DNA of 64,000 bases from Bog-756 sp963718405 (GTDB lineage: Bacteria; Actinomycetota; Acidimicrobiia; Acidimicrobiales; RAAP-2). The notes beneath the pieces were generated by a model. It worked only from the letters and a program-made list of their open reading frames with translations, made no database searches and was not told the DNA's origin. This document shows positions 42,801 to 52,537 of this stretch, piece after piece. A program made the position numbers and the translations under genes. The DNA is taken from the NCBI GenBank assembly GCA_963718405.1, contig CAVQYZ010000001.1:806001-870000 (forward strand). The letters run 5' to 3'. Position 1 is the stretch's first letter, and each line of letters opens with the position of its first letter.

Positions 42801-43832
42801 TCAGCCGAACGCCGCGGCCGGGTCGGCGCCGGTGGCCTGCCGCAGGGCCACCAGGCTGGAGATGAGGCCCACCACGATGGCCACGATGGGCAGGGTGACG
42901 AAGGCACTGGTGGGAATGGCCACCGGCTGGCTGAAGATTCCGCCCATGAAGTTGGAGATGATGGCGGCGAAGACCGCTGCGGCCAGGGCCACCAGCACCG
43001 CCTGCAACGCCAGGCTGGTCAGCAGAGCCATGGTCGAGGATCCGAGCGCCTTGAGCACGGCGAAGTCGCGCACCCGCTGCAACGCCGAGACGTACAGCAA
43101 CGCGGCGATGATGATGCCGGCGATGACCCACATCAGGATCTTGGAGTTGTTGATGGATGACATCGCCGTGGCCAGGGCGTCGAGGGTGCGCTGCTCGACG
43201 ACCTGGTTGGTGAGTACCTGAAGTCCGGCCGGCACCACCGCCGGAGCCCCCTTGGTGACCACGGCGGTGATCAGTGGTCGCCCGCCGAGCCCCAGGGCCT
43301 GGGCATCGCCGAGCGACATGTAGATAATCGGGGTACCTCCCAACAGCGTTCGATCGGTGACCTGACCCACCACCCGGAAGTGGGTGGCCCCGATTTCGAT
43401 CTCGTTGCCCACGGCCGCCCCGGCGCTGGTGTCGGCCACCACCTGGCCCGGGCCGCTGATCCGGCTCCCGGACGTGACGGCCGGATCGCCGAGTCCTCCG
43501 GTGGTGGCCCCGATGACCATGATGGTCTTCATCGACGTTCCGATGTGGGCCACCTCTTGGGGCAGCAGGACCAGAGGGTCGGCTTGGGTCACCCCGGGGG
43601 CATGGGCTATGGCGGTGGCATCGGACTCAGGGAACACGCCTACCGCGGCGATGCGTCCCGCCGAGCTGTCGGAGAGGACCCAGTGGTCGGCGCCCACCCC
43701 GGTGACAGTTTGCGTCGTTTCGGCCGAGAAGCCACCGACCAGTCCGGCCAGGAGGAGAGCCATGGCCATGACCACACCGGCCCCGATCACGGCAATCAGG
43801 AATTGCCGATACCGGTACGCCAAATCCGCCAT
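42801..43832 (-). CDS. FtsX/MacB-like ABC permease
   Basis: A permease of about 343 residues of the FtsX-like family: one N-terminal membrane helix (FLIAVIGAGVVMAMALLLAG), an extracytoplasmic domain of about 200 residues, and three C-terminal helices (MWVIAGIIIAALLYVSALQ, then two more). The family motif RVRDFAVLKALGSS is present. I use the ATG at 43832 (MADLAYRYRQF). It is cotranscribed with the ATPase 3 bp downstream. Likely a half-transporter exporting or extracting a lipid-like substrate. Confidence 0.9.
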   Translation of the reverse strand: MADLAYRYRQFLIAVIGAGVVMAMALLLAGLVGGFSAETTQTVTGVGADHWVLSDSSAGRIAAVGVFPESDATAIAHAPGVTQADPLVLLPQEVAHIGTSMKTIMVIGATTGGLGDPAVTSGSRISGPGQVVADTSAGAAVGNEIEIGATHFRVVGQVTDRTLLGGTPIIYMSLGDAQALGLGGRPLITAVVTKGAPAVVPAGLQVLTNQVVEQRTLDALATAMSSINNSKILMWVIAGIIIAALLYVSALQRVRDFAVLKALGSSTMALLTSLALQAVLVALAAAVFAAIISNFMGGIFSQPVAIPTSAFVTLPIVAIVVGLISSLVALRQATGADPAAAFG

Positions 43833-43936
43833 GGTCACCACCACCATCAACGGGATTATTGCACGGTGGTCTCGGTCCTGCTCGGGTGGGGGTCCCGGGG
43901 TCGGAGGGTCTGTCCTTCGATGCGGGATGGACCCCT

Positions 43937-44446
43937 CTAACGACCGGCTTCGAGGTCGAGGAGCCAGGTCTTGCGATCGAGGCCGCCCCCGTAACCGCCG
44001 AGCCCGCCGTTCGAGGCAATGACCCGGTGGCAGGGCACGATGACGGCGATCGGATTACGCCCGTTGGCCAACCCCACCGCCCGTGAGGCCTTGGGGTTGT
44101 CGACCCGGCGGGCCAGTTCGCCGTAGCTGATGGTTTCGCCGTAGGGGATGGCACAGAGTTGCGTCCACACCCGTTGTTGGAAGTCGGTGCCGTCCAGCTT
44201 CATCGGAATCTGGAACTCGGTCCGTTGGCCGTCGAAGTACGCCCTGAGTTGTCCGATGATGTCGGCGAACCAGGCGTCATCCCGAACGGCACCGCTGACG
44301 TGGGTGGGAGCGTGGCGTTGGTCATGCATGTGCAGGCCGGTGAGGTACCCGTCCTCGGCCGTCAGGGTGAGCGGCCCGATCGGACTCTCGATGGTGGTGA
44401 CGATGCGGGTCGTGCCGGTGATGGGCATGGTGGTGGATGCGGTCAC
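43937..44446 (-). CDS. ogt: Methylated-DNA-protein-cysteine S-methyltransferase
   Basis: Ogt removes methyl groups from O6-methylguanine onto its own cysteine. The active-site motif is AVIVPCHRVIASNG, preceded by the HTH region TQLCAIPYGETISYGELARR and RAVGLANGRNP. The N-terminal half begins SPIGPLTLTAEDGYLTGLHM. The GTG at 44446 overlaps the stop of the upstream adaA-alkA gene (GTGA); an ATG at 44428 is the alternative. Coupling with alkylation-repair genes is the sensible context. Confidence 0.93.
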   Translation of the reverse strand: MTASTTMPITGTTRIVTTIESPIGPLTLTAEDGYLTGLHMHDQRHAPTHVSGAVRDDAWFADIIGQLRAYFDGQRTEFQIPMKLDGTDFQQRVWTQLCAIPYGETISYGELARRVDNPKASRAVGLANGRNPIAVIVPCHRVIASNGGLGGYGGGLDRKTWLLDLEAGR

Positions 44447-45951
44447 GGTTCTCCTTGCGTTGTGTGGGGGACGGGGATGTTCACGGGGCCGGGAGGCCAC
44501 TGGTTGATGGGGTGGTCGGTGGCCGACCACAGGTACTGGACGGCATAGGCCCGCCAGGGCCGCCACGTCTCGGCATGCCGGGTCACCGCGTCGGGTAGCG
44601 AGCCGATGCCGAGCGCCTCTGCTCCCCGACGCACCCCGAGGTCCGAAGCCGGAAAGGCATCGGGATCGCCCAGGGCCCGCATGGCGATGACATTGACGGT
44701 CCACGGCCCGACCCCGGGGAGATCGCCCAGGACCGCCAGGGCCTCGGCACGGTCACAACCGGGCCCCAGGTCCAGACGGCCCCGGCTCACCGCGTCGACC
44801 AGAGCCGACAGTGTCGACTGGCGGGCCCGGGGCATGGCGGGCTTGCTGTCGAGGAGGGCTTCGGGGGTGGGGAACAAGTGGGTCAACCCGCCCTCGGGAT
44901 CGGTCACCGGCTCACCGTGGTCGCGGGCCAACCGCCAGGCCATGGTTCGTGCCGCCGCCGTCGACACCTGCTGTCCGAGTACCGCTCGTACCGCCATCTC
45001 GACACCGTCGGTACACCGCGGCACCCGGCGCCCGGGGCTCTTGTCGATCACGTGGCGCAGGGCCGGATCCGAGCGGAGGTGCCGGTCGATGGCCACCGGA
45101 TCGGCGTCGAGGTCGAGCAGCCATCGGCACCGGGCGATGGCGGTGGTCAGGTCCCGCATGTCGGCCAGGACCACGCGGCACACCATGTGCTCGGGGTGTG
45201 GGGTGAGCTCGACGATGGCTGGGCCGTGGGCCAGGCCGAGGGTGCGTCGGTAGGTCGTTCCCCGGATCTCCTCCACGCCCGGTATGGCCGTGGCGGCCAG
45301 GTGCCCGAAGAGATTGTCGGGACACAGCGGCTGCCGGAACGGGAGCCGGAGCACCAGGGCGGTTGAGGCATCACCCGTCCTTCCGGCCGTCCCGACCCGC
45401 GAGCGCAGGTGGGTGGGCGAGCTGGCAAACACCGCGCTGACGGTGTCATTGAACTGGCGGACGCTGGAGAACCCGGCGGCAAAGGCCACATCGGCCATGG
45501 GTAGGGAGGTGGTTTCGATGAGCACCCGGGCGGTCTGGGCCCGTTGGGCCCGGGCGATGGCGATGGGTCCGGCCCCGACCTCGGCGGCCAGCAGGCGTTC
45601 GAGTTGGCGGACGCTGTATCCCAGCCGGGCGGCCAGGGCCGGAACCCCTTCCCGGTCCACCAGCCCGTCGGCGATGAGCCGCATGGCCCTGGCCGCCACA
45701 TCAGCCCGGGAGTCCCACTCCGGTGAGCCCGGGGTGGCATTGGGACGACAGCGCTTGCAGGCCCGGAATCCGGCCAGCTGGGCCGCGGCGGCGGAGGGAT
45801 AGAAGCGCACGTTGGCCCGCATCGGCGTGCGGGCCGGGCAGCTGGGGCGGCAGTAGATCCCGGTCGAGGTGACCCCGGTGTAGAACCATCCGTCGAATCG
45901 CGGGTCACGCGATTGGACGGCGGTGTAACACTGCTCGAAATCCTCGATCAC
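44443..45951 (-). CDS. AdaA-AlkA fusion: alkylation regulator and 3-methyladenine glycosylase
   Basis: A 502-residue multidomain protein. Residues about 1-75 form the Ada methyl-phosphotriester domain with four zinc Cys (STGIYCRPSCPARTP, FRACKRCRP). Residues 85-185 hold an AraC-type HTH (LGYSVRQLERLLAAEVGAGP). Residues 200-490 are AlkA: GQQVSTAAARTMAWRLA, then the HhH motif LGDLPGVGPWTVNVIAMRAL and catalytic Asp in ASDLGVRRGA. It senses methylated DNA, activates genes and excises alkylated bases. Start GTG at 45951. Confidence 0.93.
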   Translation of the reverse strand: MIEDFEQCYTAVQSRDPRFDGWFYTGVTSTGIYCRPSCPARTPMRANVRFYPSAAAAQLAGFRACKRCRPNATPGSPEWDSRADVAARAMRLIADGLVDREGVPALAARLGYSVRQLERLLAAEVGAGPIAIARAQRAQTARVLIETTSLPMADVAFAAGFSSVRQFNDTVSAVFASSPTHLRSRVGTAGRTGDASTALVLRLPFRQPLCPDNLFGHLAATAIPGVEEIRGTTYRRTLGLAHGPAIVELTPHPEHMVCRVVLADMRDLTTAIARCRWLLDLDADPVAIDRHLRSDPALRHVIDKSPGRRVPRCTDGVEMAVRAVLGQQVSTAAARTMAWRLARDHGEPVTDPEGGLTHLFPTPEALLDSKPAMPRARQSTLSALVDAVSRGRLDLGPGCDRAEALAVLGDLPGVGPWTVNVIAMRALGDPDAFPASDLGVRRGAEALGIGSLPDAVTRHAETWRPWRAYAVQYLWSATDHPINQWPPGPVNIPVPHTTQGEP

Positions 45952-46134
45952 CCGTCCAGCATGCCTGACGCCGGGCCCCGTGTCTGGCGGAAATGCGACA
46001 TGGGCGTGCCGGGCCCGTCGGAGCACCCCGACATCCGGTGCCCCGGACGCAGGTCCCGAGACCGACGCCGTGTCCCGAGACCGACCCGGTGCCCCGGGAT
46101 CAAGGTCCGGTGGGAACCGGTCGATGATCAAGAC

Positions 46135-48141
46135 GTGAACTGGCGGGGAGACCAGCTCAGCGAGGACGTCCGGCTGGCCTGCTTCGATCAGGTCAATCGC
46201 TCGACACGTCGCGGGGCCTTGTTCGGGCCGGTGGCTGCGGTCATGTTGGTGGTCATCTTCGGGCACGCCGTTCCGGTGGCCGGCATGGCGGAGTGGGCCG
46301 CCACCGTGACGGTGGTCACCGGGGTGACGGTGTGGAGCTCGGAGCTGTATCTGAGGCGACGCCGTCTCGGGCAGCCCGTGGGCCGATGGCCCGCCGGCCC
46401 GATCACCGCCGGGCTGTGCGGTCTGGCCTGGGCCTCACTGCCCCTGTTCGTGTTCCCGACGACCAACCACTACGACCTGCGGGCCATCTACCTGATCGTG
46501 CTCTGTGCCATCTCCGCGGTCAACGCGGTGGGAACCGCGGCGTGCCGGTCCTACTTCTTCCCCTTCCAGTTGGCCCTGCTGGTGCCCATCGTCGTGGTGT
46601 GCCTGATGGCCGACGATCGCGCCACCCAGCTGTTGGGCGTGGTGACTCCGGTGTTCCTGCTGGTGATGATCGTGGTGCACCAAGAGGTGCATACCCTGGT
46701 CCTGAGCGAGCTGAATCTTCGGGAGCGCAACCTCGAGGCCAACCAGGAGCTCCGAACCCTGAACACCCAACTGGGCGAGATCGCCCTCCGTGACGACCTG
46801 ACCCAGTCGGCCAACCGGGTGGCCTTCGTCGATGCCTTGGCCAACGCCCTGACCGATGCTCGCCGGAGCCCGGGGTTGGTCGGTGTGGTGTTTCTCGATC
46901 TCGATCGCTTCAAAGTGGTGAACGACTCGCTGGGACACCAGGCCGGAGACGAGCTGTTGGTCCAGGTGGCGGGGCGGATCCGTGGGGTTCTACGCCAGAG
47001 CGACGTCCTGGCCCGGATGGGGGGAGACGAGTTCACCGTCCTCCTCCGCGGCCTGCACCGGCCCGAAGAGGGGCTGGAGGCGGCCCGGCGGATCCACAGG
47101 ACCTTCGAGGAGCCCTTCGCCATCTCCGGGCGGAGCGTGGTGGTCACGGCCAGCTTGGGGGTCACGACCGGGGACCGAGCCGAGGATGGACCTCAGGACC
47201 TTCTCTACCAGGCTGATCGGGCCCAGTACCAGGCCAAGGAGAACGGGCGGAACCGGGTGGAGGGTTTCGCCCGGGCACTACACCCGATGTCCCGCCGCCG
47301 CATCGACCAGGAGACGGCCCTCCGCCAGGCCCTGGCCGACGGTCAGATCGTGGCCTACTTCCAGCCGCAGGTCGACCTGGAGACCGGTCAGATCGTGGGG
47401 GCGGAGGCCCTGGCCCGTTGGGCCCATCCCGAGCGGGGCGTGCTGACCGCAGCCGAGTTCGTGCCTCTGGCCGAGGAGTCTGAACTCATCCTGGACGTCG
47501 ACGCCGCGGTCCGGCGCAGTGCCATAGCGGCCAGATCGAGGCTCGCCGAGGCCGGCTGCCGGGACGACTTCCGGGTCTGGTGCAACATCTCCGCCCACCA
47601 GCTGACGGTGACCAATCCGGTCGACGATCTCGTCGGCGACCTGGAGCTGGCCCACTGTGACCCGAGGGGGATCGGAATCGAACTGACCGAGACGGCGGTC
47701 ATGGCCCATCCGGCTGCGGCGGCCGTCCACATCGACAAGATCCGACGATTGGCCATCAGGGTGGCCCTGGACGACTTCGGCACCGGACACTCGTCACTGG
47801 CCCTGCTGCGTTCGATGACGGTCGATGAGCTCAAGGTCGACCAGAGTTTCGTGTTCGACATGTGTTCTGATCCGCGCGACATGGCCATTGTCCGAGCCCT
47901 GACCTCGTTGGGTCAGGATCTGGGGCTCCTCGTGGTGGCCGAGGGCGTCGAGACCCTGGCCCAGGCCACCCTCCTCAGTTCGCTCCGGTGCGACCGGGCC
48001 CAGGGGTTCCTGTGGTCCTCGGCCGTCCCGGTCGAGGACCTGCTTCCTCTGGTCCGGGGGACCTTCCCGGTCCGGATCGATCGGCTCTCGGTGACCCCTT
48101 TGGGGGACAGTGACCGGCGCACCGTCTCGACCGTCCGCTGA
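46135..48141 (+). CDS. Membrane GGDEF-EAL c-di-GMP signalling protein
   Basis: A 668-residue protein with five to six membrane helices (about 20-190), a coiled linker (LSELNLRERNLEANQELRTL), a GGDEF domain with intact ARMGGDEF and an RQSD I-site five residues before it, and an EAL domain with GAEALARWAHP and VALDDFGTGHSSLALLRS. Both cyclase and phosphodiesterase residues are present. The GTG at 46135 is chosen since the upstream frame overlaps the divergent adaA-alkA start. Confidence 0.93.
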   Translation: MNWRGDQLSEDVRLACFDQVNRSTRRGALFGPVAAVMLVVIFGHAVPVAGMAEWAATVTVVTGVTVWSSELYLRRRRLGQPVGRWPAGPITAGLCGLAWASLPLFVFPTTNHYDLRAIYLIVLCAISAVNAVGTAACRSYFFPFQLALLVPIVVVCLMADDRATQLLGVVTPVFLLVMIVVHQEVHTLVLSELNLRERNLEANQELRTLNTQLGEIALRDDLTQSANRVAFVDALANALTDARRSPGLVGVVFLDLDRFKVVNDSLGHQAGDELLVQVAGRIRGVLRQSDVLARMGGDEFTVLLRGLHRPEEGLEAARRIHRTFEEPFAISGRSVVVTASLGVTTGDRAEDGPQDLLYQADRAQYQAKENGRNRVEGFARALHPMSRRRIDQETALRQALADGQIVAYFQPQVDLETGQIVGAEALARWAHPERGVLTAAEFVPLAEESELILDVDAAVRRSAIAARSRLAEAGCRDDFRVWCNISAHQLTVTNPVDDLVGDLELAHCDPRGIGIELTETAVMAHPAAAAVHIDKIRRLAIRVALDDFGTGHSSLALLRSMTVDELKVDQSFVFDMCSDPRDMAIVRALTSLGQDLGLLVVAEGVETLAQATLLSSLRCDRAQGFLWSSAVPVEDLLPLVRGTFPVRIDRLSVTPLGDSDRRTVSTVR

Positions 48142-48201
48142 GCCCGGCTCGATCCGCTCCCTGTCAGCGGCATACCTGACCATCGCCCGTCATGGTGCGG
48201 G

Positions 48202-49233
48202 TCAGCGGTGGTGGCGACGGCGGAGCCGGGGGTTGGTCAGGGAGGATGGCTTCCACCCGGCGTCCTCGGCGTTGATGTTGGTGCCGGGGGCGACAATCTC
48301 GTCGATGCGATCGAGGACGGCCACCTCGAGCCGCACATCGGGGGCCGACAGCTGAGACTCGAGTTGCTCCATGGTGCGGGGGCCGATGATGGCGGCGCTG
48401 ACAGCAGGGTGCTCGAGCACGAAGGCCAGGGCCAGGTCGATCAGGCTGAGACCGGCCTCGGCAGCCACGCCGGCCAGCTCGGTGACGATCTCGAGCTTGC
48501 GCTGGTTGGCTGCGATGCCGAGGTCGTATCGACCGGGGACCCGCGCCGCTCGGCGGCTGGTGTTCTCCTGTCCGGTGCCGAACCGCCCCGACAGCCATCC
48601 GCCGGCCAGCGGGCTCCAGGGGATGACGCCCATCCCATAGGCCTGGGCCACCGGGAGGACGTCCCGCTCGATGCCGCGTACCAGGATGGAGTAGGGCGGT
48701 TGCTCGGTCATGAATCGTTCGCGGCCGCGTCTCTCAGCCACCCACTGGGCCTCGACGATCTGTTCGGCGGGAAAGGTGGAGCTGCCGAAGGCCCGGATCT
48801 TTCCGGCGTGGACCAGGTCGCTCAGGGCACCCAGGGTTTGATCCACATCCACCGACTCGTCGGGGCGGTGGACCTGATAAAGGTCGAGGTAGTCGGTACC
48901 CAGGCGGCGAAGGCTGTTCTCGCACTCGGCGATGATCCAGCGCCGTGAGTTGCCCTGCGCATTGGGGTCATCGCCCATGGGCGCATGGACCTTGGTGGCC
49001 AGTACGACCCGGGAGCGGTCCATGGTGGCCAGAGCCTTGCCCACGATCGTTTCGGATTCACCTGCGGAGTAGACGTCGGCCGTGTCGATGAAGTTGACCC
49101 CGGCGTCGAGGGCCCTGTGGATGATCCGGACGGAATCTTCGTGGTCCGGATTGCCCCACTCCCCGAACATCATCGCTCCCAGACAGAGAGGACTGACCTT
49201 GATGCCGGTTCGGCCGAGGGTGCGGTTCTTCAT
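48202..49233 (-). CDS. Aldo/keto reductase
   Basis: A 343-residue NADPH-dependent TIM-barrel reductase. The catalytic tetrad is visible: Asp and Tyr in FIDTADVYSAGESE, Lys in LATKVHAP and His in LYQVHRPDES. The cofactor end AAIIGPRTMEQLESQL is typical. The ATG at 49233 gives the canonical MKNRTLGRTGIKVSPLCLGA. It resembles the general-stress YhdN/YakC-like group; the natural substrate is unknown. Confidence 0.92.
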   Translation of the reverse strand: MKNRTLGRTGIKVSPLCLGAMMFGEWGNPDHEDSVRIIHRALDAGVNFIDTADVYSAGESETIVGKALATMDRSRVVLATKVHAPMGDDPNAQGNSRRWIIAECENSLRRLGTDYLDLYQVHRPDESVDVDQTLGALSDLVHAGKIRAFGSSTFPAEQIVEAQWVAERRGRERFMTEQPPYSILVRGIERDVLPVAQAYGMGVIPWSPLAGGWLSGRFGTGQENTSRRAARVPGRYDLGIAANQRKLEIVTELAGVAAEAGLSLIDLALAFVLEHPAVSAAIIGPRTMEQLESQLSAPDVRLEVAVLDRIDEIVAPGTNINAEDAGWKPSSLTNPRLRRRHHR

Positions 49234-49630
49234 GCCGCCAACTCTATGGTCATCAGGGTCGATCCGTGCCCCGCTGCCGCACCTCCGGTCAATCGGTGCC
49301 TCGATCGTCAGGGTGGTGGAGCTGGCCTGGGGGATGCCCTTCGCCGAAGGGACCACCGACAATTTTGCCGGGGCAAAAAGCAAAAGCAGGTGATCGGCAC
49401 GGAGGTATTAGGGGAGTGGGCGACAAAATTCATTAAAGTTTCCTTAGCGAACGCCATCGGTGCCGAAAAAGACGTTTGGTTGTCGTCACCTGCGGAAGTA
49501 AGAGGCCGGAGGGATTTGCAAGTTGCCGTCGATGGACCAAGGGTGGTCTCGGGTGGCTGACCTGCCACTCATAGCGGCGGAGTGGCCGGTCGATTGAATA
49601 AACCGCCCGATCTACCTGTATATTTGAGCC
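49234..49630. other. Intergenic region without a confident gene
   Basis: Between 49375 and 49500 the sequence is richer in A and T than its surroundings (GCAAAAAGCAAAAG, TTCATTAAAG, GAAAAAGACG). A short protein-like stretch exists on the plus strand (EWATKFIKVSLANAIG) but has no convincing start or continuation. No riboswitch or tRNA is recognised. Confidence 0.5.
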
Positions 49631-50073
49631 GTGCGACATATGTGGATTGTCGTTTTGGCCGTGGCGGCGTGTATTGCTGCAGGCTGCGGCGGGTCGCCTT
49701 CAGCGAAGAACAGCACCCGTGCTTCTGAGTATCTTCATGCTCTCGAGCATCATAGAGCAGCACCACTACGACCACCACCCGCGGTGGAAGTACGACAAGT
49801 ACCACTGTGGCATCCGGGTCCAACGACAAGGTGGCCTGCACCACCCTGGCGTCGATCGGCACCGTCGCCCACTCGAGCCATCAGGCGATCTCCTCCTACT
49901 TTCGCCGTCTGTTCATGCAACTTCACAAGGCGGAGAACCCGTATCTCCGAGGACATGGCCACAGCGCCGCCGTGGCGCTGATTTTGGGCCACGCCAAGAA
50001 GTTCAAGAAGGCTTTCTACAACGTCTACCTGGAATGCAACCGGATGGGGATCACCGGAGCGGGTTCTGGGTGA
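49631..50073 (+). CDS. Putative lipoprotein, with one frameshift
   Basis: The start gives a lipoprotein signal: RHMWIVVLAVAACIAAGCGG with lipobox IAAGC. The frame then becomes unlike protein, while another frame continues SSTTTTTTRGGSTTSTTVAS, a Thr-rich linker, and then SNDKVACTTLASIGTVAHSS and a mostly helical domain to 50073. A one-base indel near 49745 joins both. It would be a surface-anchored protein with a Thr/Ser stalk. Family unknown. Confidence 0.6.
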
Positions 50074-50157
50074 GTTCGAACTTGTGACTCATCCCATGCC
50101 GCTCGACAGGCCCTTCAACCGTTCATGAGTGGTCAGCCCTGGGCGTGATGTTTCCCC

Positions 50158-50961
50158 TCACTCCTGTCCCACATGGCCGGCGCGTGCGGTCATGCCTCCG
50201 TCGATGACCAACATCTGCCCGGTGATGTAACGGGACTCATCCGAGGCCAGGAAGACCACCAGGTCGGCGACGTCACTCGGTTGTCCCAGATAGGGCGTGA
50301 GCGTAGAGTTCCCGAGCGAGCCCAACAGGTCCTCGCTGAGGTGAGCACGGACGGCGTCGGTGATGATGAGTCCGGGGACGATGGTGTTCACCCGAATCCC
50401 TTGCTTTCCGTAGGCGGTGGCCGCGTACATGGTCAGTGCGTTGACACCGGCCTTGGACACGCCGTAGGCGGTACGGGTCCGATCGCCGCTCAGGGAAGCC
50501 CCTGAGGACATGTTGATGATGGAGCCGCCACCGGTCTTGACCATCTCGGGGATGGCATGTTTGGAGGTGAGCATCTGGCTGGTCAGGTTGACCGATATGG
50601 TCCGCTCCCAGATCTCGAGCGTCATGTCGGTCACCGACGTGTCGCCCGACAGGAAATCAGAGTCGGTCAGAGCAGCGTTGTTGTGGAGGATGTCGATCCG
50701 ACCGAAGGTCTCCAACGTCCTGGCCACCACCGAGGACACCTGGGCCTCGTCGGAGACGTCGGCCGATACCCCGATGGCCGCCCCTCCGGACTCCACGATC
50801 GACGTCGCCGCGGCCCCGGCCCGCTCGCCGTCGATGTCGACGACCACCACCGACGCCCCTTCCCGGGCCAGCGCTTGCGCTGTGGCCTGGCCGATGCCCC
50901 CTCCGCCACCGGTGACCATCGCCACCTTGCCCCCGATCCGACCGGTTGCCGGCTCAGCCAT
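50158..50961 (-). CDS. Short-chain dehydrogenase/reductase
   Basis: A classical SDR of about 267 residues using NAD(P)H. The cofactor loop is AMVTGGGGGIGQATAQALA with DIDG after strand 2 (suggesting NAD), HNNAA, catalytic Ser in INMSSGASLSG and YGVSK. The C terminus DESRYITGQMLVIDGGM is typical. ATG 50961 is preferred for spacing to GGGAGG. The substrate is unknown. Confidence 0.92.
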   Translation of the reverse strand: MAEPATGRIGGKVAMVTGGGGGIGQATAQALAREGASVVVVDIDGERAGAAATSIVESGGAAIGVSADVSDEAQVSSVVARTLETFGRIDILHNNAALTDSDFLSGDTSVTDMTLEIWERTISVNLTSQMLTSKHAIPEMVKTGGGSIINMSSGASLSGDRTRTAYGVSKAGVNALTMYAATAYGKQGIRVNTIVPGLIITDAVRAHLSEDLLGSLGNSTLTPYLGQPSDVADLVVFLASDESRYITGQMLVIDGGMTARAGHVGQE

Positions 50962-51207
50962 TGTCACTGGCCTCCCGGGACGGTTCTACGAGTTCTGACG
51001 GCCCCACAGGATTAGGCATGGCCGCATGATAGGGGAGAGCGCCGAATCCGGATGGCTCCAAAGGCTCTACGGCGACCTCGGATACCTGGCCAGCGATTCG
51101 GTCCGCCTCGGATTCGAGAGCCATCTCGAGGCCACCGATCTCTCCATAAGGCGCCCTCCGGACTGAGTCGCCGGTCATTAGCATCAGTTCAGCGACATGG
51201 AGGTCCA

Positions 51208-51603
51208 ATGATCCAAATTCCCGATTCCCACCGCGATCTGCTGGATGCCAACGTGGCGACGCTCGCCACGATCGGGCCCGACGGTCGCCCGCAACTGTCC
51301 GAGGTCTGGTTCCTGTCCGATGGCAAGTCGGTCAGGCTCTCGCTGAACACCAGCCGGCAGAAGACGAAGAACTTGACGGCGCGTCCCGAGTGCTGCCTGT
51401 TCATCCTCGATCTCCAGGTTCCCCAGCGGTACCTGGAGCTACGGGGCGATGCCGAGGTCGCACCTGATGCTGAGTACGCCTTCGCCGATCAGGTCGGGGA
51501 AAAGTACGGTTCTGACCTTCGAGTGCACGACGGTCCCGGTGAGAGCCGGGTGGTGGTAACCATCGCCCCACACCGAATCAATGCCGTCGACATGAGGCAG
51601 TAG
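51208..51603 (+). CDS. PPOX-class F420-dependent protein
   Basis: A 131-residue split-barrel FDOR-B/PPOX-like protein: SHRDLLDANVATLATIGPDG, PQLSEVWFLSDGKSVRLSLN, KTKNLTARPECCLFILDL. It probably binds F420 or flavin; the substrate is unknown. It starts at the ATG at 51208 behind ATGGAGG. It is a paralogue, not a close one, of the gene at 14877. Confidence 0.85.
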   Translation: MIQIPDSHRDLLDANVATLATIGPDGRPQLSEVWFLSDGKSVRLSLNTSRQKTKNLTARPECCLFILDLQVPQRYLELRGDAEVAPDAEYAFADQVGEKYGSDLRVHDGPGESRVVVTIAPHRINAVDMRQ

Positions 51604-51691
51604 GCCCACCACCGGCACCCGGCGCCACACGAGCGACCGCCACCTGGCAGGCATGAAACCCCCCGGTCCGGTGACCTCGTAGAGGAGGAAC

Positions 51692-52489
51692 ATGGCAGAA
51701 GAGCACTACTTGCTGGACAATCAACAGAGTGAAGCGGGTCAACGCTTCGATGCCCTCTCCGAGCTGTTCAATCCCTCAACCTTCCGGCACATGCTGGCGG
51801 TCGGGCTGTCGCCGGGGTGGCGGGTCTGGGAGGTCGGGGCCGGCGGTGCGACCGTGCCCGCATGGGTTGCCGATCAGACCCAGAGCTACGTTCTGGCCAC
51901 CGACATCGACACCTCGTGGCTGCATGGAGCACAAAGCGGGTTGGAGGTCAAGAAGCACGACATCGGGACCGAGCCGGCACCGGCCGAGCGCTTCGATCTC
52001 GTACATGCCCGATTGGTGCTCGTTCACGTCCCTGAGCGAGCCGTCGCCCTCGCCACCATGATCGACGCTCTCAAGCCGGGCGGATGGATCCTCCTGGAAG
52101 AGGCCGATCCCGGGCTGCAGCCGCTCGTATGTCCTGATGAGTATGGGCCCGACCAGGAGTTGGCCAACAGATTGAAGTCGGGATTCCGCTCCCTGATGGC
52201 GGACCGGGGTGTGGACCTCTCGTTCGGGCGCAAGCTCCCGAGGTTGCTCCGAACGGCGGGTCTCCTCGACGTGGGGTCCGACTCGTTCTTTCCGATGGGC
52301 GGACCGGCGTGCAACGAGCTCGAGCGGGCGACCGTCGAACAGATCAGGGAGCGCCTGCTGGCGGCAGGTCTGGCCACGGAGGACGAGATCGACCGGCATC
52401 TGGCCAACGTGGCAGCCGGAACACTCGACCTGGCTACCTCGCCGATGGTGTCAGCCTGGGCCCGAAAGCCTGAAGAGGCGCAAGGTTGA
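51692..52489 (+). CDS. Class I SAM-dependent methyltransferase
   Basis: A 265-residue methyltransferase with motif I VWEVGAGGATVPAWVA, acidic end of strand 2 VLATDIDTSWL, and FDLVHARLVLVHVPERAVAL plus LKPGGWILLEEADP as post-I and III motifs. The beginning (YLLDNQQSEAGQRFDALSEL) resembles UbiE/small-molecule methyltransferases of actinobacteria. The ATG at 51692 follows a GAGGAGGAAC site. The substrate is unknown. Confidence 0.9.
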   Translation: MAEEHYLLDNQQSEAGQRFDALSELFNPSTFRHMLAVGLSPGWRVWEVGAGGATVPAWVADQTQSYVLATDIDTSWLHGAQSGLEVKKHDIGTEPAPAERFDLVHARLVLVHVPERAVALATMIDALKPGGWILLEEADPGLQPLVCPDEYGPDQELANRLKSGFRSLMADRGVDLSFGRKLPRLLRTAGLLDVGSDSFFPMGGPACNELERATVEQIRERLLAAGLATEDEIDRHLANVAAGTLDLATSPMVSAWARKPEEAQG

Positions 52490-52537
52490 CCTTCGACGGC
52501 GTTCGCCTGATTGCTCTCGGAGGTGACGGCGTTGCTG

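Noticed and set aside
49240..49560. Possible protein-coding fragment (EWATKFIKVSLANAIG)
   Set aside because: No start codon with a ribosome-binding site, no continuation and no firm family match.
50954..51208. Small minus-strand ORF upstream of the SDR gene
   Set aside because: No recognisable family, poor start context, and it overlaps the starts of both flanking genes.
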